DNA of 62,362 bases from an uncultured Bifidobacterium sp. GTDB lineage: Bacteria > Actinomycetota > Actinomycetes > Actinomycetales > Bifidobacteriaceae. Numbering within the stretch: position 1 is the first letter of the stretch; each line of letters begins with the position of its first letter. The position numbers and the translations under genes were made by a program. This document shows positions 26,108-34,720 of the stretch, piece after piece. The stretch covers positions 1 through 62,362 of the forward strand of contig CALNAE010000212.1 in NCBI GenBank assembly GCA_937874315.1, read 5' to 3'. Under the pieces are notes generated by a model. That model was not told the origin of the DNA. It did no database searches and was given only the letters and a program-made list of their open reading frames with translations.

Positions 26108-27844
26108 TCACTTCCCTACCGCAGTGCGGTACTCGTCGTATCCGGCATTCTTCGCCAATGCCGCATCGATGTCCTTGTTGCCCTGCGCGGCGAGCCACGC
26201 ATACAAATCGTCATACAACGACGGATTCATGGCGAGGAATGGCAACAGCTGGGGGTGTCGTGCGATTTCAAATTGTTCTGTGAAATCGGCGGTCGCCTTG
26301 GCCTGGTCGGAAGTCAGACCATCCACCTCAACCGCCGGCTCGTGCGTGCGGAACTCCCCCTGCTTCACCCGTTCGAACACCGATCCGGGTTCGAACGCCG
26401 GGGTGAACACGGCTGTGGAGTCCGGCTCGACTCCCTGTCCGGATGACTCTGGATCAGGTCCGGCGACGCTGGCCATGGTCTCGGCACCCGCCACCGGCTC
26501 AATGGCGCGGCCGTTTTCGGCGACAGGGTGCACCACGGCTTGCACTGAAGCCGTCGGGGTCTTCCCATCCTCATCGACCGTTCGGTTCGGCGCGGCTTCG
26601 TCATGCTCGGCGTCGTCGTGAGCCGCGTCGTCGTGAGCCGCGTCGTCGACAGTGGCGTCGACAGTGGCGTCGGCGGAGCCTACATTCGTTCCGCCAAGCC
26701 GATCGATTGACTGCGGGGCATGTCCGCCGAAAACCGTCTGCACCGCGATGGTGCGCTCGGGTTGCACGGCGTCATCGGGCATGTCGCTTTGCTCGGGCTC
26801 GGACAGCGCATCGACGAACAGATCACGTTTCTCGACCCTATCGGATGTCGCCGCGACGAAGTTCAAGGACAATCGCTCGATTGGATGACGATCCTCTTGT
26901 GCATCGGCGCCGCCCACCGTTTGTTCGCCAGACGCCGACGCCGGAGACGACGGGGCCTGCCCCGGTTGAGTCTGAGCCGGAGCCGGGGAATGAATCGGCT
27001 GAACCTGAGATTGAGATTGAGATTGAACCGGTTGAACCGTATCCGTCTGCTCGACATCTGACTGCTCGACGTTCGTCTGATCGACATCCGTCTGATCGAC
27101 ATCTGGCTGCGCCATCGCACCAGCGGTCTCCACACCGGATTCGGCGCGTTGCACCGGCTCCGCGACTTGCCTCGCCGATTCGGCCTGAACCGCAGACGAG
27201 GCATGCCCCTGCTCGTCCGTCGACGCCTCGGGGGGGTAGCTCGTCGCGGCCGCCTGTGTGATCTCATTGACGCGATGGGCGACGCTGCTGCGTCGAAACG
27301 CCGTGGTAGGTTCGCCGGCGCGCAGATTGAGAATGTCATCTACCGACATATCCGCCGCATCGGGCTCCTGCTTGACGTCAGCAGCCGCATAGTCGAACAG
27401 ATTGGGAACTTCCACGGCCGGTTCCTCATTGTGTTCGACCGGCTCGTCCACACGGATGAAATCAATCGGCACATCGCCGAATTGCATGCGTACGGGCGAA
27501 CCTGGCAGCAGAAATTCATCTCCGGGCGTCAGCCTTTTCAAACCTCCGTCGCTGCCGACGATGTAACTGCCATTGGTTGAATTCAGATCACGAACCAGCG
27601 CGCCCCCCTGTCTCGTCACCGAGATGATGGCGTGCCGTTTAGACATGGAACGCGTGGAATCCGCGACCTCCAGCCGCACGAAGCCATCGTCGCTCAGCGT
27701 ACGCAACGGCTTGCGTCCAACCTCGACGCTGGATCCAGGCCGAATGCTCATCTGTTCAGCACCCTTGGTTTTGACGATCCAATATCGCTCGATCCGCTCT
27801 GTCACCGTATAGGCCTTTCCCTCACACAACACACTGTTTACCAT
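26108..27844 (-). CDS. FHA-domain protein with C-terminal LRV repeat
   Basis: A 578-residue cytosolic protein. Residues 20-125 form an FHA domain with the full phosphothreonine-binding set: G43-R44, S68 and H71 in SMSKRHA, and N91-G92 in DLNSTNGSY. A 380-residue disordered linker follows, with tandem repeats DVDQTDVDQTNVEQSDVEQT and a later ATVDATVDDAAHDDAAHDD run. The last 60 residues (LLPFLAMNPSLYDDLYAWL) form an LRV-type repeat domain known from actinobacterial FHA proteins. It is the first gene of the operon with the pseudo-helicase, so it may recruit that protein to phosphorylated partners of a Ser/Thr kinase. That role is inference. Confidence 0.85.
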   Translation of the reverse strand: MVNSVLCEGKAYTVTERIERYWIVKTKGAEQMSIRPGSSVEVGRKPLRTLSDDGFVRLEVADSTRSMSKRHAIISVTRQGGALVRDLNSTNGSYIVGSDGGLKRLTPGDEFLLPGSPVRMQFGDVPIDFIRVDEPVEHNEEPAVEVPNLFDYAAADVKQEPDAADMSVDDILNLRAGEPTTAFRRSSVAHRVNEITQAAATSYPPEASTDEQGHASSAVQAESARQVAEPVQRAESGVETAGAMAQPDVDQTDVDQTNVEQSDVEQTDTVQPVQSQSQSQVQPIHSPAPAQTQPGQAPSSPASASGEQTVGGADAQEDRHPIERLSLNFVAATSDRVEKRDLFVDALSEPEQSDMPDDAVQPERTIAVQTVFGGHAPQSIDRLGGTNVGSADATVDATVDDAAHDDAAHDDAEHDEAAPNRTVDEDGKTPTASVQAVVHPVAENGRAIEPVAGAETMASVAGPDPESSGQGVEPDSTAVFTPAFEPGSVFERVKQGEFRTHEPAVEVDGLTSDQAKATADFTEQFEIARHPQLLPFLAMNPSLYDDLYAWLAAQGNKDIDAALAKNAGYDEYRTAVGK

Positions 27845-27953
27845 TCTGTCATGTTTTCCGCGTTAACGTGAGGTTTGCACCAAGGAATTGCAAGTTGTAC
27901 GCATTATCCCGTCCACATCCATTTACTCGAGTCGTACGACCCGGCGCCTCGCG

Positions 27954-29393
27954 TTAGCCGCGGCGGCGTAACGGCATCCTCCCCGGCAACCTGCGAAGAG
28001 GTAGATCCAGCAGAATCCTGCGCTGCAACGGAATCGTCACCACGAAGGTCAGAACGTCGGACACGGACTGCGCCATCTGCACGCCCAGCACCCCAATGAG
28101 CCGAGACAGGATCAGCACGGCGGGCGCCAGGAACAACCCCAGTCTGCACAGGGCGAGGAATGACGCGATCACGGTTTTACCCATCGTCTGCTGCATCATA
28201 TTCGACATCATGTTGAAGCCGTTGAGCGCCACCGTCAGGCTCTGGATTCTCAACGCCTTCGTTCCTACCGCGATCACCGTGGGATCGGATCGGAACAGCG
28301 CCACCAAATCAGGCGCGCAAATCCATATCAGCACCGCAAGCATCAGCAGCCCCAACGTGGCCAGCCGAACGCAGAACCAGTATCCCGATTTGACCCTGTC
28401 AAACAAGCCGGCACCGAAGTTGTAGCCACACACCGGCTGGAATCCTTGACCAAGTCCGACCACGATCGAATTGGTGGCGAGCATCACCCGCATCACGATG
28501 GCCATGGCCGCGATCACCGCGTCGCCGAAAGGATTGGCGGCGAGATTCACACAGGTGACGGCGATTGATCCCGCACTCTGCCGAATCAACGAGGGCAGGC
28601 CGCCGCCGATGATCTCACGCACCAGAAGAACATCCGGTACGCAACGGCGTACGTCGAGCTTCAATACACCGAATCGTGCGCTCAACACGGTGAGGATCAC
28701 GAAGCTCAGCGTCTGACAGATGGCGGTTGCCAGCCCCGCACCGACGATGCCCATGCCGAATACGAAGATGAACAAAGGGGCCAGAATGAAATTGAGCAAC
28801 GCCCCCGAGACCAGGCCGACCATCCCGAATGCCGATTGGCCCTGATATCGCAACAGACCGTTGAGCGCAAACGATCCACAGACCATCGGAGCCGCGCACA
28901 GCATAGGCGTGAGATAGTCCACGGCGAAGGGTGCGATGGTCGGGGTCGACCCCAGCATGAACACCAGATCGTGCAACGTACTCAAGCCGACCACGGCGAT
29001 CAGCAATCCCGCCGATATCGCCCCGACGAATCCGATGGACAACAGCCGCGAGGCACGATCGTTGTTCTGCTTGCCAAGCTCGCGACTCATCGAATTTCCG
29101 GCCCCGTTGCCGAAGAAAAATCCCAAAGCCTGCATGATGGTCATGACGGAGAACGCGATGCCGATGGCACCGGACTGCGAGGTGCCCAGTCGACCGATGA
29201 AATAGGTGTCGGTCAGATTGTAGGCGGTCGTCACCAGATTGGAGACCACGGCAGGTACGCTGAGCCTCAGGATCAGCCCTGCGACCGGTTGCCGCGTCAT
29301 CTGTCGATATTTGGCATCGGCACTGGTCCGTTGAAAGTCCAAGAGATGATCGAAGTTCGGCACACCGACAGTGTAGACCCGCGCCAGTCGCAT
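27954..29393 (-). CDS. MATE family efflux transporter
   Basis: A 479-residue membrane protein with about 12 predicted helices in two similar halves. Seen: LILRLSVPAVVSNLVTTAYNLTDTYFIGRLG at the N-terminus and GQGFQPVCGYNFGAGLFDRVKSGYW near the middle, both typical of MATE Na+/H+-drug antiporters of the bacterial NorM/DinF-like kind. The substrate is unknown. The frame is open far upstream across rplL, but that is shadow; the ATG at 29393 is where similarity begins. It has no clear ribosome site; GAATAT ends 9 bases before it. Confidence 0.9.
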   Translation of the reverse strand: MRLARVYTVGVPNFDHLLDFQRTSADAKYRQMTRQPVAGLILRLSVPAVVSNLVTTAYNLTDTYFIGRLGTSQSGAIGIAFSVMTIMQALGFFFGNGAGNSMSRELGKQNNDRASRLLSIGFVGAISAGLLIAVVGLSTLHDLVFMLGSTPTIAPFAVDYLTPMLCAAPMVCGSFALNGLLRYQGQSAFGMVGLVSGALLNFILAPLFIFVFGMGIVGAGLATAICQTLSFVILTVLSARFGVLKLDVRRCVPDVLLVREIIGGGLPSLIRQSAGSIAVTCVNLAANPFGDAVIAAMAIVMRVMLATNSIVVGLGQGFQPVCGYNFGAGLFDRVKSGYWFCVRLATLGLLMLAVLIWICAPDLVALFRSDPTVIAVGTKALRIQSLTVALNGFNMMSNMMQQTMGKTVIASFLALCRLGLFLAPAVLILSRLIGVLGVQMAQSVSDVLTFVVTIPLQRRILLDLPLRRLPGRMPLRRRG

Positions 29394-29414
29394 CACACTG
29401 CGATATTCGCGGTG

Positions 29415-29475
29415 CGATAATTCGTCGGGCCCCGTCATCCATGATTGGTGGATGACGGGGCCCGACGAATTATCG
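29415..29475 (-). terminator. 27-bp perfect hairpin after rplL
   Basis: Arms at 29415-29441 and 29449-29475 are fully complementary over 27 bases around a 7-base loop. It lies 34 bases past the rplL stop and just before the MATE start. There is no T-run, so it may act by stem stability alone, or protect the rplJ-rplL mRNA 3' end. Confidence 0.75.
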
Positions 29476-29508
29476 AAGGACATGCGACAAGCGCATCGCC
29501 CGCGCGAA

Positions 29509-29889
29509 CTACTTGAGTTCGACGGTGGCGCCGGCTTCTTCGAGCTGGGCCTTTGCCTTCTCGGCATCTTCCTTCTTGGCCTTCTCGAGGACGGCCTTCG
29601 GAGCGTTGTCGACAACTGCCTTGGCATCAGCCAGGCCGAGGGACGTGATGGCGCGAACGGCCTTGATGACCTGGATCTTCTTGTCACCGATGGAGGAGAG
29701 GATGACATCGAATTCATCCTTCTCTTCTTCGGCCGGAGCGGCGGCACCCGGAGCAGCGGCAACCGCAGCGACCGGAGCGGCGGCTTCAACGTCGAATTCA
29801 TCTTCGAACGCCTTCACGAAGTCGGAGAGTTCGACCAGAGTCATTTCCTTGAACGCATCAAGAAGCTCGTCTTTGGAGAGCTTAGCCAT
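29509..29889 (-). CDS. rplL: 50S ribosomal protein L7/L12
   Basis: A 126-residue stalk protein that binds translation factors. The N-terminal dimerisation region (LSKDELLDAFKEMTLVELSDF) is followed by an alanine-rich hinge and the globular C-terminal domain, ending LEEAGATVELK. It follows rplJ in the standard L10-L12 operon. Confidence 0.98.
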   Translation of the reverse strand: MAKLSKDELLDAFKEMTLVELSDFVKAFEDEFDVEAAAPVAAVAAAPGAAAPAEEEKDEFDVILSSIGDKKIQVIKAVRAITSLGLADAKAVVDNAPKAVLEKAKKEDAEKAKAQLEEAGATVELK

Positions 29890-29991
29890 GATGGCTTCCT
29901 TTCTGTTGTGGCGACGGTGGAATTCGTCCTATCGCCAAATATGGTGATTGTGGTTGGTATTCATGGCGTCCGCAGCATAAGCCGCGAACGG

Positions 29992-30513
29992 TCAAGCGGC
30001 CTTTTCCTGTTTGTCGCGCAGGGCGTCGATCGTGCGTACGGCCTTGGTGGGCAGTGCGACGAATACGTATGCGGCCTTGGCCATCGTGCCCTTGAGCGCG
30101 CCGGCCATCTTGGACAGAAGCACCTCGCGGGATTCGAGATCCGCAAGTTTCTTCACGCCCTCGGCGTCATAGATGGTTCCATCTGCGAAACCACCTTTGA
30201 GCACCAGGGCCTTGTTGGTCTTGGCAAAGTCACGCAGGGTCTTGGCAGCCTCCACGTAATCACCTTTGACGAAGGTGATTGCGGTCGGACCGGCGAGGGT
30301 TGTGTCGAACCCTTCGATACCAGCCTCGTTGGCGGCAATACGAGCCAGCGTGTTCTTAGCCACAGAGTAGGAAGTATCGCGGCCTAGCTTTTCACGCAGA
30401 TCTGAGACCTGCGGAACGGTAAGCCCGCGGTACTCGGTCAGGTAAATCGCGTCAGCGTTACGGAACTGCTTCGTAAGCTCGGCGATCACCGCTTCCTTTT
30501 CGGGCCTTTTCAT
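29992..30513 (-). CDS. rplJ: 50S ribosomal protein L10
   Basis: A 173-residue stalk base protein that carries L7/L12 dimers and represses its own synthesis through the mRNA leader. Seen: MKRPEKEAVIAELTKQF, YRGLTVPQVSDLREKL and KNTLARIAANEAG. The start has AGGAAGG upstream. A leader with intrinsic terminator lies in front of it. Confidence 0.98.
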   Translation of the reverse strand: MKRPEKEAVIAELTKQFRNADAIYLTEYRGLTVPQVSDLREKLGRDTSYSVAKNTLARIAANEAGIEGFDTTLAGPTAITFVKGDYVEAAKTLRDFAKTNKALVLKGGFADGTIYDAEGVKKLADLESREVLLSKMAGALKGTMAKAAYVFVALPTKAVRTIDALRDKQEKAA

Positions 30514-30569
30514 GGCGTTCCTTCCTAAGTCAACCGTTGACTGAAATCCGGAACACCTCGCCGGGCATG

Positions 30570-30720
30570 AAAAAAGCCCTGCAACACAGGCAGAGCACCG
30601 ATGGCCTTGCGGCCCATTCCTTGCGGAATCCCTTACCTGCGCTGGCTTGGCGTACCAAACTTCGGGAGATTAACATCTCCAACCAACGGTCTGTGGTTTA
30701 CAGTTTTGCGAGCTTACACG
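30570..30720 (-). ncRNA. Ribosomal L10 leader with attenuator
   Basis: The region upstream of rplJ matches the layout of the L10 leader RNA family, with conserved segments around AGATGTTAATCTCC and GTTTGGTACGCCAAG. Its distal end is a 7-bp terminator hairpin (GCTCTGC at 30590-30596, GCAGGGC at 30576-30582, 7-base loop) followed by six T on the minus strand. The terminator sits between leader and gene, so L10 binding probably decides transcription attenuation. The 5' limit is approximate. Confidence 0.8.
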
Positions 30721-30774
30721 AGCTTATGGACCTCACTCCGATACGACACGCCGGGAGCATCGGACGGCACAGGA

Positions 30775-30807
30775 CGCCGGGCCCGCGAAACGCATGCGGA
30801 CCCGGCG
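30775..30807 (-). terminator. fucP-type permease terminator
   Basis: Arms at 30775-30786 and 30796-30807 pair over 12 positions with one mismatch and a 9-base loop, 50 bases past the permease stop. No T-run follows. Confidence 0.65.
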
Positions 30808-30856
30808 AAACGACCGATCTCGACGAACCATTCGACAAACCACACCGTATCAGCGA

Positions 30857-32221
30857 TCAGGCCGTCTGCTGCCGCTTCTCGGCGTTTTCGACGGCGAGTT
30901 CCCTCTTCTGTTTCGGAGTCAGCTTGTCGTGCTTCATTTCGGAAATGAAGTACAGCGCGACGATGAACAGCTCGACCGCCGGCAGAATGAAGGAGAACTG
31001 CATCCCCATCGCGTCGGACACCGCTCCCTGCAACGCCGGCAGGACGGCGCCGCCGACGATGGACATGACGATGATGGCACCCGCGGTTTCCGTGTATTTC
31101 CGATCCTCGACGGTTTCCAGGGTTCTCGAGTAGATCGTCGGCCAGCCAGGTCCGAGGAACAGACTCACGACGACGGCCATCCATACGGCGGCGATGCTGT
31201 GGAAGGTGATCGTGCCGATCAATGTGAGCACGCCGAGCAGCATGTATACGGTCAGCACACGGGTCTCCCGGAACTTCGACAGCAGATAGCTGCCCAGGAA
31301 ACGACCGACGAAGAAGACGCCATAGCTCCACAGCATGAAGTTGGAGGCGTCGCGATCGGTGAAATGCGGGAACATCGTGAGGGCAAGACGCATGGTGAAG
31401 GACCAGATGCCCGTCTGCGCGCCGATGTAGACGAACTGGCTGCCGATGCCACCCAGATAGCGTCGATTATGCATGAGATAGTTCAAAGTCTCGCCCAGGG
31501 ATGCCGATTTCACGGTTCCCTGCGTGGTCTTGGCCCGACCGGAGGGGAATTGCGTGACGGCGAACGCCAGGATAAGCACCACCAGTATGATCAGCACGTA
31601 CTTGTAAGGAACCAAGGTTCGTGCGAGCTGTGCCGTTCCGTAGGCGCGAGCGGCGGCGGGGGTCATCTTGGCCATCTGCGTTTTGAGGTTCTCATCCTGG
31701 AAAACCAGATACTTGCCCAACACGATGCCGATAAGCAGGCCGACGGCATTCATCGTCTGCGACACGTTGAGCCGAACGGTGGACAGCCTACTCGGCCCCA
31801 TCAAGGTCGTGAAGGTCTCCGCGGAGGTCTCCAGGAAGCTCAGTCCGATGGCCTCGACGAAGATGGCGAACAGAAACATGGAGTATGTCGCCAGTCCGGA
31901 AGCCGGAAAGAACAGGAAACATCCCAATGCGAACAGGGCCAAGCCCGCGATGATGCCCATTTTGTAGCTTGACTTCTTGATGACCAGCGACGCGGGGATC
32001 GCTATGACGAAGTACCCGCCGTAGAACGCGCTTTGCACGAATGCGGTCGCCAGATCGCTCAGGTTGAACACGGCTTTGAACTGAGTGATCAGAATATCGT
32101 TCAGACTCGATGAAATCGCCCACATCGCGAAGAGAATGGTCACCAGAATGAATTGCAGTACCGGGGTACGGTCGAGATATCCGTCCGATTGCTCCACCCA
32201 CGGCGTTTTCTTTGCTTTCAT
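30857..32221 (-). CDS. FucP-type sugar:proton symporter (MFS)
   Basis: A 454-residue major facilitator transporter with 12 predicted helices, of the fucose permease group. The N-terminal LFAMWAISSSLNDILITQF aligns with the E. coli FucP segment holding the essential Asp (here D42). GLSFLETSAETFTTLMGP keeps the essential Glu, but the family ANPF is replaced by AETF; RLNVSQTMNAVG follows. Sugar:H+ symport is clear; L-fucose as substrate is plausible but unproven. It is second in an operon with a VOC protein, and no fucose catabolic enzymes are adjacent. Confidence 0.85.
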   Translation of the reverse strand: MKAKKTPWVEQSDGYLDRTPVLQFILVTILFAMWAISSSLNDILITQFKAVFNLSDLATAFVQSAFYGGYFVIAIPASLVIKKSSYKMGIIAGLALFALGCFLFFPASGLATYSMFLFAIFVEAIGLSFLETSAETFTTLMGPSRLSTVRLNVSQTMNAVGLLIGIVLGKYLVFQDENLKTQMAKMTPAAARAYGTAQLARTLVPYKYVLIILVVLILAFAVTQFPSGRAKTTQGTVKSASLGETLNYLMHNRRYLGGIGSQFVYIGAQTGIWSFTMRLALTMFPHFTDRDASNFMLWSYGVFFVGRFLGSYLLSKFRETRVLTVYMLLGVLTLIGTITFHSIAAVWMAVVVSLFLGPGWPTIYSRTLETVEDRKYTETAGAIIVMSIVGGAVLPALQGAVSDAMGMQFSFILPAVELFIVALYFISEMKHDKLTPKQKRELAVENAEKRQQTA

Positions 32222-32242
32222 GGAATGCTCCTAATTGTGTGG

Positions 32243-32283
32243 CGGATGCCTCCTGCCGGCCCTCCCCCGGTCGGAGGCATCCG
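32243..32283 (-). promoter_or_regulatory. Hairpin between VOC gene and permease
   Basis: CGGATGCCTCC at 32243-32253 and its complement at 32273-32283 form an 11-bp stem inside the operon, ending 21 bases before the permease start. It may set the ratio of the two products by partial termination or mRNA protection. Confidence 0.5.
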
Positions 32284-32376
32284 TAAAGATTCTTATGTCG
32301 TCGCTTGAACAGCGATACGAAGATGAACGGGACTGCCGCGCCACGCGTGGCGGGTCGCGGCAGATCGGCAGCGTCG

Positions 32377-32778
32377 CTAGAGAATCTGGCAGAATTCAAT
32401 CGTCTCGTGATTCGGACCGAGAACATTGAAATACCGTATGCCATTATCCCAGAATGACGGGATGTGTTGAATCGATCCCTCGACGAAGTTCAATCCCAAC
32501 CGCTGCGCCCCGGCAAAGGCTCCCTCGATATCGTCCGTATCGAGCGCGAAATGATTGATGGCACCGGTCGCATCGGCGGCCTGAGCCACGGTCCATATCT
32601 CCAGCGTCAGATTCTCGAACCGCATGAACGCGCACCGGCTGTCCCCGTTTGGAAAGATGCCGGCCACCTCAAAACCGAGTTTCTTATAGTAGTCGATCGT
32701 TCCCTCAAGATCGGTAGTCGGAATACCGACGTGCTGAATACCGTGAAGATACGTCCCTATATCTCTAGTAGCCATCAT
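32377..32778 (-). CDS. VOC family (glyoxalase-like) protein
   Basis: A 133-residue vicinal oxygen chelate protein. The four metal-ligand positions are visible: His in GIQHVGIP, Glu in LTLEIWT, His in INHFALDTDD and Glu in HETIEFCQIL. This fold serves lactoylglutathione lyases, epimerases and mutarotase-like enzymes, so the reaction is open. It is the first gene of the operon with the FucP-type permease, hinting at handling of the imported sugar or its aldehyde products. The start ATG is preceded by AGGGG. Confidence 0.85.
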   Translation of the reverse strand: MMATRDIGTYLHGIQHVGIPTTDLEGTIDYYKKLGFEVAGIFPNGDSRCAFMRFENLTLEIWTVAQAADATGAINHFALDTDDIEGAFAGAQRLGLNFVEGSIQHIPSFWDNGIRYFNVLGPNHETIEFCQIL

Positions 32779-32828
32779 TGCCCCTATTCGTATTCATCCA
32801 CAACCTTGTGATGTGAACTTGATTCATA

Positions 32829-32845
32829 TATTAACACAGTTAATA
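32829..32845. promoter_or_regulatory. Palindromic operator of the VOC-permease operon
   Basis: TATTAAC-ACA-GTTAATA is a perfect 7-bp inverted repeat, 51 bases upstream of the VOC start and within the AT-rich stretch likely to be the promoter. The odd centre argues against a classical LacI operator with central CG; a GntR or TetR type is possible. The regulator is not in the window. Confidence 0.55.
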
Positions 32846-33008
32846 GTCATATGCGACCCGCGTTTGCACCGTGACACGAGCTGCACTCCATTCTATTCGC
32901 GTGCCGCCGCGGCTCACCCGCCGGCCGTCCCGCTTGTCGTCCTCCCGTCATTGCGTTCTTCGACTAGACGACTATGACGGTCCGGCGGGCACCGACCGCA
33001 GATATGAC

Positions 33009-33042
33009 GGTGCCCTCGTCCGCCAGAGGAGACGAGGGCACC
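33009..33042 (-). terminator. Purine permease terminator
   Basis: A perfect 12-bp stem (33009-33020 with 33031-33042) with a 10-base loop, 83 bases past the permease stop. No T-run follows. Confidence 0.65.
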
Positions 33043-33124
33043 GGTGCGATCAAACGGCTCATGTTCGAGCCGCGACGCGTCATTGGTTCAACGACGTCGT
33101 TGGCTCAACGGCGTCGGTGGTTGA

Positions 33125-34519
33125 TCAGAGCACTGCCTGCAGCGCAAAGTCCAAGATGAACAAGGCCGACACGATCCAGACGATGGGATGGATCTCCCTG
33201 GCGCGTTTCTTGCAGGTCATCACGATGCAGTAGCTGATGAAACCGGTGGCGATACCATAGGAAATCGAATAAGAGTAGGCCATGAACACGGCACCGAACA
33301 ACGCCGGGATCGCCTGCGTGATATCTCCCCACTCAATTTCCTTGAGGCTGGCGGCCATCATGCAGCCTACCAGCACCAACACGCCAGCGGTGGCTGCCGA
33401 CGGCACGGCCGAGATGATCGGAGCGAAGAAGATCGACAGCACGAAGCACGCGGAAACGACCACGGAGGTCAGACCGGTACGGCCACCCGCGCCGATGCCG
33501 GCGGCGGATTCCACATAGGTCGTGGTATTCGACGTGCCGAAGATGGCACCGATGGACGTGGCTATGGAGTCGGCGAACAACGCCTTATCCATCTTCGAGC
33601 TGAAGCCCGAACCGTTGCGCATGCGCTCCTCGTCTTCCTGGGAGAAGATGCCCGTGCGCTTGCCGGTACCGATGAACGTGCCGATGGTGTCGAATGTATC
33701 CGACATGGAGAATGCGAAGATGGTGACCAACACGATCGGCAGCCGGGACGCATTGGAGAACAGGGCGGGGAAACCGTTCGCCGTGAAGATCGCGCCGAAC
33801 GTGGTGGGAAGCTGGGCGAAAGCCTGGCCCACCGAAATCGAATGAGCCATGGTGGTCACGCCGAACGGGATACCGACCACCGCCGTGATGGCGATGGCGA
33901 GCAACAGACCGGCCTTGACATTGAGCACCGTGAATACGATGGCGAGCAACAGACCGATGAGAAACACCCACAGCTCAGGCTTGTCGAGCACCGAAAGCCC
34001 CGGGGTACCCGGCGTCGCCAGCCCCTTGCCCGCGGATTTGGCGTCGGTGGGAGTGAATGAGATGAGACCGACATTGAGCATGCCGACATATGCGACGAAC
34101 AAGCCGATGCCGCCGCCGAATGCATGTTGCAGCACCTCTGGGATGGCCTCCATGATCATCTTCCGGATCTTGGTCACGGTGATGGTGATGTTGATCAGAC
34201 CGCATAGGAACACCATGCACAGGGTCTCCTGCCAGGTGAAGTGCAATCCGAAGCACACGGTGTACGTGAAGAAGGCGTTCAGCCCCATTCCGGCGGCCTG
34301 CGCATAGGGGACGTTGGCGAACAGGCCCATGACCAGCGTGCCGATGACGGCCGCGATAATCGTGGCCAGGAACACGCCGCCCCACGGCATACCGGTCTGA
34401 CTCAGAATCTGTGGATTTACTACGATGATATACGACATCGCGAAGAATGTCGTCAGACCAGCGGTGATCTCAGTGGATACGTTGGTGCCGTTTTCCTTCA
34501 AATGGAAGAATCGTTCCAT
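33125..34519 (-). CDS. NCS2 family purine permease (AzgA-like)
   Basis: A 464-residue membrane transporter with 12-14 helices. It belongs to the AzgA branch (hypoxanthine, guanine, adenine) of nucleobase:cation symporters, judged by TAGLTTFFAMSYIIVVNP at the start, AAGMGLNAFFTY, and SDTFDTIGTFIGTG and SNTTTYVESAAGIGAGGRTGL. A xanthine or uracil permease would have different signatures at these sites. The start has AAGGAGAG. It is monocistronic, between hairpins at both ends. I saw no purine riboswitch in its leader. Confidence 0.9.
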   Translation of the reverse strand: MERFFHLKENGTNVSTEITAGLTTFFAMSYIIVVNPQILSQTGMPWGGVFLATIIAAVIGTLVMGLFANVPYAQAAGMGLNAFFTYTVCFGLHFTWQETLCMVFLCGLINITITVTKIRKMIMEAIPEVLQHAFGGGIGLFVAYVGMLNVGLISFTPTDAKSAGKGLATPGTPGLSVLDKPELWVFLIGLLLAIVFTVLNVKAGLLLAIAITAVVGIPFGVTTMAHSISVGQAFAQLPTTFGAIFTANGFPALFSNASRLPIVLVTIFAFSMSDTFDTIGTFIGTGKRTGIFSQEDEERMRNGSGFSSKMDKALFADSIATSIGAIFGTSNTTTYVESAAGIGAGGRTGLTSVVVSACFVLSIFFAPIISAVPSAATAGVLVLVGCMMAASLKEIEWGDITQAIPALFGAVFMAYSYSISYGIATGFISYCIVMTCKKRAREIHPIVWIVSALFILDFALQAVL

Positions 34520-34653
34520 TGGTGTTGCTCTCTCCTTGGTTTATGCACGAAACCACCCGTGCCGAGGTTACTGCGACTCATCCGCGAACGGACAAGTCAG
34601 ACCCTAGCACCGGGAGAGGTCAGAAATATTACGTGCGACGCACGCCTATCACA

Positions 34654-34699
34654 GGGCCCCGGCCCCATCGGCGTGACACGTCGAATGAGACCGGGGCCC
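34654..34699 (-). terminator. pst operon terminator
   Basis: GGGCCCCGG at 34654-34662 pairs with CCGGGGCCC at 34691-34699, 22 bases past the pstB stop. No T-run is present. Confidence 0.55.
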
Positions 34700-34720
34700 A
34701 ACGCCGGACGGCTGCGTGGA

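Larger units (their letters stand above)
32779..33124. other. Intergenic region before the VOC-permease operon
   Basis: It holds the palindromic operator at 32829-32845 and the purine permease hairpin at 33009-33042. I see no gene in these 346 bases. Confidence 0.6.

Noticed and set aside
29394..29801. N-terminal extension of the MATE frame across rplL
   Set aside because: The added 136 residues are the shadow of rplL, and the 27-bp hairpin lies between the two genes.
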